64,000 nt of DNA from Calocera cornea HHB12733 (lineage: Eukaryota > Basidiomycota > Dacrymycetes > Dacrymycetales > Dacrymycetaceae), in NCBI GenBank assembly GCA_001632435.1, contig KV424060.1, forward strand, positions 16,722 to 80,721, read 5' to 3'. Positions 57,056-64,000 of this stretch are shown here, piece by piece (the first letter of the stretch is position 1; every line of letters starts with the position of its first letter). The position numbers and the translations under genes were made by a program. The notes beneath the pieces are model-generated. The model did no database searches. It was not told the DNA's origin and saw only the letters and a program-made list of their open reading frames with translations.

Positions 57056-58401
57056 TCAAGGCCCAAGGCCGAGCGCCTCGCGACGGCTCTTCGAGTTCGG
57101 GTCGAAGAACGGCTTCTCGGCAAGGGACGACGCGCGGGTGCCGTGCCTGCCAAATTCGCCCTCGTAATCCCAGGAGACAGTGTGGATGGAGATACGGTTG
57201 TCCCTGTCCTTGTATTCAGCATGCTTCTGCAAAAAGAGGGAAGATCACATACCAAAGTGCGGACGTGCCGGGAGTCCAGTGCCAGCGGACCTGGATGTCG
57301 ACGTTGCGCTCGTAGACATCGTACAGGTAGTTCAGGATCGTGTCGCTCTCAGCCTTGTCCAGGCCCTGGATGCCGACGGTCATGGAGCGGTTGACGAACA
57401 GGGACTTCCAGCCGGTGACAGGGTGGGTGCGAACCAGAGGGTGCACGCGTTCGACGTAGGAGGGAGGCGCACTGGGGTTCTCCTTGTCCAGGTACTGGTG
57501 AGCCGAGCGGTAGATCCCGTTCAGGCCGTCGAGCAGCTTGCGGAACGTGGGGCTGAGCTTGTCATATGCCGAGTAGCCGGACGCCCAGAGGGTGTCGCCG
57601 CCGACTTCAGGCACTGAGTCCTGGTGGAGATGGGTGACGCCGGGAGGGTAGGGCTCATGGACGAGATCGGTGTGCCAGCCGAAGCTGCCCGAAGGGTAGG
57701 CGAGACGGAAGTTGCGGCTGCTGAGGGCGTTTGCGCGCTTGACATCGCCAAGGTGCTTCTGTGCCTCGTCCCAGATGAGGGACACGCCGGGAACACCGGT
57801 CACCTGAGGTGCCTGCGGGTGGACCTCGATGACGCCGTAGTACTCGCCAAGCTTCCTCTGCTCCTGAGGAGACAGGTCCTGGTCGCGGAAGAAGACGACG
57901 GTGCGCTCGGCAATGAGGAGTGCGAGCTCGTCCTTCTGCTTATCGGTCAGGTCCTTGAGCTGGAGACCGACGATCTCAGTGCCTGGTGCAGGTTATTGAT
58001 CTTCTTGGTGAAATGAAAACTGGGGAATGAACGTACCAATGTGACGAGTGAGGTCGCGAACCTCCTTTGCGGCGCCGAACAGGGCCTTCTTCTCAGGATC
58101 GGCGCGGGTGCCGGGGTCGACGTAGCTCCGCTCCTCGGCGCGGATTTCAGCGACGTCCTGCTTGTACTTGGGCTTCTCCGGCTGTTTCCATAGTTAGCAC
58201 GTCCATATGGCATCACAGTGATGGGTACCATACGTAGAAGGGGTAGCCCTCCTTGTAGTCGATGCCGGCCTTCTCAAGACGGGCACGAGCAGGCGCAGGG
58301 GGCAGGGGAACCTCTTTCTTGACGGTACCCTTGATCTGCTGGATCACATCGACCTTGGGCGCAGCGGGCTGCTCCTGGAGCTCAGAGACGGAGGGTGCCA
58401 T
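57056..58401 (-). CDS. TauD/JLP1-type 2-oxoglutarate dioxygenase, copy 3
   Basis: The cleanest of the three copies. Four exons: MAPSVSELQEQPAAPKVDVI ... GYPFYV; PEKPKYKQDVAEIRAEERS ... LTRHIG; TEIVGLQLKD ... WTPGTSALW; DRDNRISIHTVSWDYEG ... EALGLGP. The iron ligands HxD (GWHTDLVHEP) and distal His (SIHTVSWDY), and the 2-oxoglutarate-binding Arg (GEFGRHGTR), are visible. Close in sequence to copy 2, with conserved exon boundaries, so the two arose by a recent duplication; copy 1 has diverged more and gained or kept extra introns. The substrate cannot be deduced; sulfonates are the family default. Confidence 0.94.
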
Positions 58402-58880
58402 GGTGAAGGGTCGATATCAAGCAGCGCAAGACAAGCGATAAGCCCTAAACGATTGAGCCATCGCCAGTTATTATATGTCGGAGTGGAGCTAGCATCAAGC
58501 ATGTTTGAGGAATGTCGATTATACCGGACCGGCAGGTCGAATGGAGCACATTACTCAGCCGCGAGGACGGATATTGGACGAGAAACAATAGACCAGAGCA
58601 CACCAGGAGCACGCCATCGGGAATCATCATTGCGCTCCAACGTCGAAGCAGCGCAGGGAGATGGAGGGCAGGTGCGAAACGCGATATAGAGTGTCGATGA
58701 GGCCATATTTGGCCGGGCGGGTGACCAGGGTCGCCGCCGGAGAGAAGATAAGGCGCTGGTGGTGCGGGATGACTTGCGGAGAAGACGCGAGGCGTCGCGA
58801 CCTGCCCAGGAAAGGAAAGTCACGGCGCGGGAACGGTGACGCGCCCACGTGAGGCGCACGCGACAATTGCTTCCAGGGCA
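58402..58880 (-). promoter_or_regulatory. TauD copy 3 promoter block, duplicated
   Basis: The counterpart of 54974-55450 with the same ordered segments, including TATAATAA about 70 bp upstream of the ATG, GAGAAACAATAGA, GCACGCCATCG, GATGAGGCCATATTTG and CACGTGAGGCGCACGCGACA near 58850. Confidence 0.7.
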
Positions 58881-59874
58881 GCTTCTGGCCAAGTTAACTT
58901 GCAGTTGCTCAGCGCTTCATCGTCCACTGGTGGTCTTAAGCTTAACAGTCAAACATATTGCTGCGCCGGCGGCACTGTACTCGGACCAACTAAGCAGGTG
59001 CATCCTTGTCAGCGGACTGAGCGTAAACCTTCCAGTGCCTGGCCCAGCATCCATTCTATACAGTACATAGCGTCCCTACTGGCCGGCCATCACAATCCAC
59101 TTCGGAGGACAAATTCACCCAGCGAGCCCACCTAACTGGATGCGTCTAGCGGCTCTATGTATTTTGCCCGGATGGCAGCAGATCGGCCGAGCAAGCTCAT
59201 GCTCCGCTGGCCAGTGCCCGAATGCATTCATTAAGTACTCGGACCGGCTGGACCTGAAGCGGCACGCCCCCTCAGGTGGAAGGATCCGCATACATCCAGT
59301 CCTTTTGGCCTGTTCGCATAGTTTCTCTTTCACTCACTCGATGTCCTTCCCGCTTTTTTCCTGGATCCGTTGACTTCTGTGCCCCGGTACAATCGACGGC
59401 TCTCTCCCTGGTGTCCCGCTCTGGCTGCAGTGGGACGACGTCGACCTGTTGGCCTTCTCGCACCGTCTCAGGATACCTATGCAGCGGACAGCAAAGCGGA
59501 TCATAAGTCGTCCGTGAGTATCATGTCGTTTGCTCTGTGTGCTTCGGAGTCTGCAACCAGGAGGAGCAAAGGAGCATCAGCCGGATGACTGCCTCGGAAC
59601 GCGGGAGCCACCCTTCCTCACACTGCTGTCGAAGCATTGCCCTCCTGCTGACCTGCTTATATCATACCTTCTTGTACGGCCTGTAAATGTCTTGTGTTGG
59701 ACTACTGCAATCGCTCGTTGGAAACCGTCTTCCGGCGGTCGGCAGGCCTAATAACCGCACCGGTGATGGCATACATGCGCGAGAACGACGGGAATGCCGT
59801 CACATATCCCGCTATCGCGCATACCTACCTTGCCTACTTCTCCTGGATCGCTCTCGAGCCTTACCACCTCCCTC
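58881..59874. other. Intergenic between TauD copy 3 and aquaporin
   Basis: No supported gene; it contains the divergent promoters of TauD copy 3 and the aquaporin pseudogene. TTGCTGCGCCGGCGGCAC (58958-58975) is shared with 50301-50318. Confidence 0.4.
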
Positions 59875-61247
59875 ATGGCCACCGATAGACCAGATGATGA
59901 GATCCTTCTAAAAGACTTGCACTCACGATCCGAGCCCATGCCGCGCTGGGAACGCCTCATGCATCATGAAGCTCTTCTCTTTGGGCAACGTCTCGCTGAA
60001 GCGGTACGATATTCCTCCCCTCCTCGTACGAAGATGATGCTGATGACGTGTGCAAGCTAGGCGCTTTCTCTTATTGTTTTGTGTTATTGGGTCCCAGGCG
60101 GCGAACGTGCTGGGAACGCTGGATCGCTCACAGGGTGTCGGATGTGCGCTATATGCTCAGTCCATCAGGATCCACCAACTCATCATTCGCTGCAGTTGTA
60201 CTCCGGATCGGCTTCGCCTATGCCTTCGGAGTTGTCCTGGCGCTTACGGTTGCTGGCCCAACCTCAGGAGGTAATTCACTTCCTCATGCTCGCTACATGC
60301 ATGCTCATCCGTCTCAGAGCATCTCAACCCCGGTGTGACCACCACGCATTGCGTTTTTGGACACTTTCCCATTTGGAAACTTCCGTTCTCTGTCTTCGCC
60401 CAGATCCTTAGATCGTTGTTGGCTTGCATGGTCCTATGTCTCGTGTATCGGGATGTCATCTGGGTGTATCACGTCCGCCGTCCTGATCGAGCCAGCTTCT
60501 GACTCCTGATCAGGACTTGGAAGCAACGCTAACAGCAGCGGGCACGTACGACATCGTCAACTTCACACCGCAAAGCCCGGCGGAGATCTTCGGCCTCTAC
60601 GTCTCTCCCAATGCAAACCTGGGCAGCGTCTTCTGGACCAAGTTTTCGTGAGACTTCATCCTCGGCCTGTCGATCTGGACGTGCATCGATCCGACCAACT
60701 TCTTCTGCCCGCCGGCCGCGGTACGGATGATCATGGGGATCGCTCAGGCGACGTGTATCTGGGGGTTCAGCCCTGTCGGTCGTGAGTGCCCTCTTCTAGT
60801 TCGACCGTAGGCGCTGGGACTGAAGTCGCGGCAGTGGCTGCCAATTCAGCGAGAGACCTCCGCTCCCGGATGATGGTAATTTGTATATGGGGACGAAAGG
60901 CCGCGGGAGGGAACTGCGCTGCGATCGCGGCGCTGACGAACATTCCGGCCACGTTACTCTCCGCCTGATTATATGACTTCTTCCTGAAAGATACTGACAA
61001 GGGTGGGAGCATTTCTCAAACATATCGGGAGAGCGAGCCTGACCCTGCTGTAGTCGTTCCACAATCGCAGCTGGAATACTTGCGAGCCCTGGAATTCCAC
61101 GAGAGAAGGCTGAGAGACGAGCGTCGCTTTTTCCAACCATCTGAAGACATCGAGAATACGACGGAGTCGATAGATTCGGCAAGGCAGCCGGACAGGTCTC
61201 GTCATCCGAACGAGCTTCCTTCTTCGTGTTATCTGGTTGCTCGTTGA
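59875..61247 (+). pseudogene. Fungal aquaporin (MIP) with in-frame stops
   Basis: MIP family channels move water or glycerol across membranes. Ordered parts: MATDRPDDEILLKDLHSRSE and EPMPRWERLMHHEALL; GSQAANVLGTLDRSQGVG; LRIGFAYAFGVVLALTVAGP-TSGG, joined to EHLNPGVTTTHCVFG (first NPx box, here NPG); AQILRSLLACMVLCLVYRD; DLEATLTAAGTYDIVNFTPQ; DFILGLSIWTCIDPTNFFCP; AANSARDLRSRM (second box, NSARD) and WGRKAAGG, ALTNIPATLLSA, LYDFFLKDTDK. Two in-frame TGA codons break it: 60649-60651 (before DFILGLSIW) and 60966-60968 (before LYDFFLKD). A -1 frameshift is likely near 60092 (GLGSQ-like junction). Introns are still recognisable. Mild decay suggests recent loss. Confidence 0.82.
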
Positions 61248-62092
61248 CATTATCGTCCATGATAATGGGCGCTCATTCCTTGTATGGCGTGTAAAAAGGG
61301 ACGATATTCAGGATATGTTTGTATACCACTTGACTACACCATGCTTCGTGATGATCAATGTGTGAAACAGGCACAAGCCAAGCTTAAATATAGACTTTCG
61401 TGCCTTCTTGCCCAAATACTTTGCGGCACAATATTACGATTCGGCGAGCGTATTGTCAGCGGTGATCGTTTCTCGGACGGCTGTCACATTCGGCGCTGTA
61501 TGCAGGCTCGGTGACCCACTCACTTGCTCGTAGAGTTTCCCGTTGTGCATCAGCGCCACGCCGCAAAGCTTACATGTACCTGGGGCCCCGGATCAAAAGA
61601 AGCATCAGGGTTCATAGGGGAGATCTGCCCAGGTACTCATAGAGTTGCAAGCGTCGGTCATGGAAAGACCCTGGCCTTTTTTCGTCGACGGTGCACGAAG
61701 TGGCTCCTACGTCTTGGTGTCAGGTGAAAGAACGAGACGAATGCGGCTTTTGTACGCAAACGTTCGTGGATCGGACACCTGTATCTCCGAGCTACAGCGG
61801 GCAAATTAGCCGGCGCAGCGAACACCGTTCCCCTCCCAAATTTGCCAGGGCCCATCACTGCTTCCTCATTCCAGCAAAAATCCAGCGAAATGAAGGGTCA
61901 CCCGGCGGCCGGCGCCACTACAATGTCACCCGGCGTTAGTCATTGAGCATCGCCACGGTCTATCAATGGGGCATTGGGCATTGCAGGCAGAAGGGGAATA
62001 ATGTACCGTAGAATTAGGAGACATAGTAGATATATACAAGAAGTAGCATAACTAGTATGATAACACTACTACTATACAATGACGCATTGCTA
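61248..62092. other. Intergenic
   Basis: Nothing coding was recognised. GCATTG-type hexamers start to appear from about 61940. Confidence 0.4.
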
Positions 62093-63590
62093 AATCTGAG
62101 CATTGATCAGTTCCAAAGGAAAACCAACCATGCCGGGTGTGAAGGTAACAGTGTTGGTCAGGTCAACGAGCGGTGCACGTTGCAGCATTGCTGGTCCTGC
62201 AGGGGTTAGGACGGCGGGTAGGTGGTCCACATTGCGCGCTGCTGCAGTGTCCGCCAGCTTCAATCTCTTTCGTGCGTGAGAGGTTGAAGCCATGTTCAAT
62301 GGTCGGTCTTCGTTGTGGACGGGCAGTGAACGCTTTGCCGATATTGCCTTGCTCGCTTCACGCTGTTCAGCCGCAGCCGTCCTCTTCTCCTTAGCTAGCG
62401 TCAATTCTTGCTCACGGACCACTGCTCGCTGCTGAATCTCGATAGTCGTCATCTGCCTGAAGAAGCAAGCACCATCGTCCAATGCTGCCCGGATCTTGTC
62501 AAGCTCAGCGATGTTTGACACCTCGGAAGGATTCTTCAAGGAGGGCAATGGCCAGCCCTGCAGAGTTATTCGGTACCGGTCTTCAATGTCTCTGCCGAAT
62601 TGCTTGTAGGACATTGTACGTGCTGGATCATTTGTAATGAGTTCTAGAGCCAGTGGTCAGTACTAGGATGAAGGGCAATGGGCAATGCTCACGGAGGCGT
62701 TCAGACAGAGTGAACCTAATATATGATTTCAATGCACACATGCGCTTTGCTGTACTTTCTGCAAGGCCTGCATTGCACATGAGCATTGCCCCACAGCGCC
62801 TTGCCACATTGAACATACCTCTGGCTCCCCCACTGGTGCAGAATGCTTCGAAGTTCTGTGCAAATGTGACAGGATCTGTCTTAAGCACTTCAACAAAATA
62901 GCGACGCGATAGCTCATCGCCATAGAAGGTCGGCTTCGCAGTGTCCTTGATGTCACCTCGCACAATGAACCCACATGCGTGTCCTCCCGTACGAGAGCTG
63001 AAGGCAGCAGCCTGCATGCACATAAGTCAGAGTGCATTGCGCATTGCAGGTCTCTCGTACCTGCTCTTGGAAGGAATCGGCAGTGCGGATTGTATCCGAC
63101 TCCCGCTGCTTGTAATCAATGCGGAGTGCCACGCGCTTCTTCTCACGTTGCTCAATGTGCCTTGCTTCAGCCAGCTGCCAGGCCTCGGCATTGTTTTCCC
63201 ACTCAGCGAGCACTGCGGCAGTGCGCTGATGAACGGATGCATCAACAATGCTGAACTTCTCGTCTGTACAAAGGTCAGTGAGGTCCCCGCATTGTGTGCA
63301 CTGCAGTACGTACTGCGTTCCCTTGCCTGCGCTGCTACCCAAGACCTGGCCACATTGGCCGCATTGACCTGCCGCACTGGCTTTCCATGCCGCGCACGCC
63401 TGGTCCTCATATTGGCTATGAGAACGCGCAGTGCTACGCCAGTCTGATCGTGAATATCTTGCAGTGCTTCATTGAGCGCTGTCTCGGCTTCATCGAGGAG
63501 CTGCTCGGCCAATGCTCTCTTCTCCTGATTCGCTGCACCGATGGCTTTGCGATGCTTCCAAGATAGCTTAGATGGATCAGTTGAGGGCAT
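62093..63590 (-). CDS. Orphan protein of a type repeated in mushroom genomes
   Basis: Exons splice in phase. Exon 1 starts MPSTDPSKLSWKHRKAIGAA (63590) and contains a long Glu/Ala/Leu helix (LLDEAETALNEALQDIHDQT) and RARHGKPVRQVNAANVARSW. The next exon is NEKFSIVDASVHQRTAAVLA ... DYKQRESDTIRTADSFQEQ, then AAAFSSRTGGHACGFIVRG ... FCTSGGARGMFNVARRCGAML, then LITNDPARTMSYKQFGRDIE with YRITLQGWPLPSLKNPSEV and LDKIRAALDDGACFFRQMT. Introns use GTACGT/GTACGAG/GTGAGC donors. The C-terminal SYxxF..LQGWP..xNPS segment is one I recognise, from general knowledge, in many unnamed agaricomycete proteins; no function is known. A basic stretch (ARKRLKLAD) near the end may be nuclear-targeting. Confidence 0.6.
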
Positions 63591-63858
63591 TGTCGCAGTG
63601 CTGCAATGCAGCAGAAAGGACCCGCAATGTGCAGGCCAAACAACGGATGCAATGCGCGCCGCAGGACGCACGTGACAACAGATAACATTGCATTGAGGTG
63701 AATATGTATATACAGCACTGCACAGTGAGCCACGAAACTACTTGTTGTCATCGAAGGGAGAGAAAAGAACAGTGAGAGAGAGGAACGAGAGCAATGCGCG
63801 TTGTACAAGCAGGTGTCAAACATGTTTTTCTATGCGCAATGCACTATGAACCTGAGAA

Positions 63859-64000
63859 TCGGGAAACAGAGGCCACGTAGAGACAGTGGGGCAATGATCG
63901 TCATTGATACCATGGAGCATGAGAGAAATAGTCGGGAAATCGAGGCCACGTAGAGACAGGCGAGCAGTGAACGTCACTGAGAGCATCGAGAATGAACAGG
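63859..64000. repeat. 73-bp tandem repeat, two copies at window end
   Basis: A unit starting TCGGGAAA..GAGGCCACGTAGAGACAG begins at 63859 and again at 63932. The following parts (ATCGTCATTGATACCATGGA vs AACGTCACTGAGAGCATCGA) also align with a few changes. The window ends in the second copy, so the array may continue. Confidence 0.75.

Noticed and set aside
1..64000. tRNA or rRNA genes
   Set aside because: No cloverleaf with a GTTCRANNC T-arm and acceptor pairing was recognised by eye; a tRNAscan run would be decisive.

Overview
This window is nuclear DNA from a filamentous basidiomycete, most likely an agaricomycete (mushroom or bracket fungus). The evidence is very short introns (about 45-70 nt, GT..AG with CTAAC/CTRAC branch points), dense genes on both strands, and typical fungal families: F-box/LRR proteins, a large APH-like kinase family, a MULE transposon, TauD dioxygenases and a fungal aquaporin. 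No rRNA, tRNA, CRISPR array or bacterial operon was found. Nearly all genes are multi-exon. Spans below run from start codon to stop codon; exons were read from splice signals and frame continuity.

Layout. 0.7-10.7 kb: nuclear-looking proteins (a small basic protein, a bZIP factor, two coiled-coil unknowns, a PARP-type zinc-finger protein) and RPS26. 10.8-18.7 kb: an F-box/LRR-like protein and two APH-like kinases (A, B). 19-22 kb: RPL14, a roadblock/LC7 dynein light chain and a poorly resolved membrane protein. 23-35.3 kb: a GC-rich housekeeping block with an F-box protein, aspartokinase, a BTB protein and SEC31. 35.5-45.2 kb: a third APH-like gene (C), a short unknown, the CCAAT-binding subunit HAP3/NF-YB, and a fourth APH-like gene (D) broken by two transposons. 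45.8-61.3 kb: three paralogous TauD/JLP1-type 2-oxoglutarate dioxygenase genes with duplicated promoters, an aquaporin pseudogene and an older aquaporin fragment. 62-64 kb: an orphan protein of a type that recurs in mushroom genomes, in sequence rich in GCATTG, ending in a 73-bp tandem repeat.

Main observations. (1) Four APH-like genes share a phase-2 intron exactly before the conserved Asn of the catalytic loop. Only B keeps the catalytic HxD; A, C and D replace the Asp with Cys, Ser and Arg, so they look like pseudokinases. (2) Gene D holds an intact MULE (41989-43884; 10-bp target duplication CATTCTTTGC, matching terminal inverted repeats, DDE plus SWIM transposase). About 100 bp away is a second, 766-bp inverted-repeat element. 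Removing each element with one target copy restores the kinase frame. (3) The TauD copies were duplicated with their promoters, and two of them lie beside aquaporin copies, one with in-frame stops and one a fragment.
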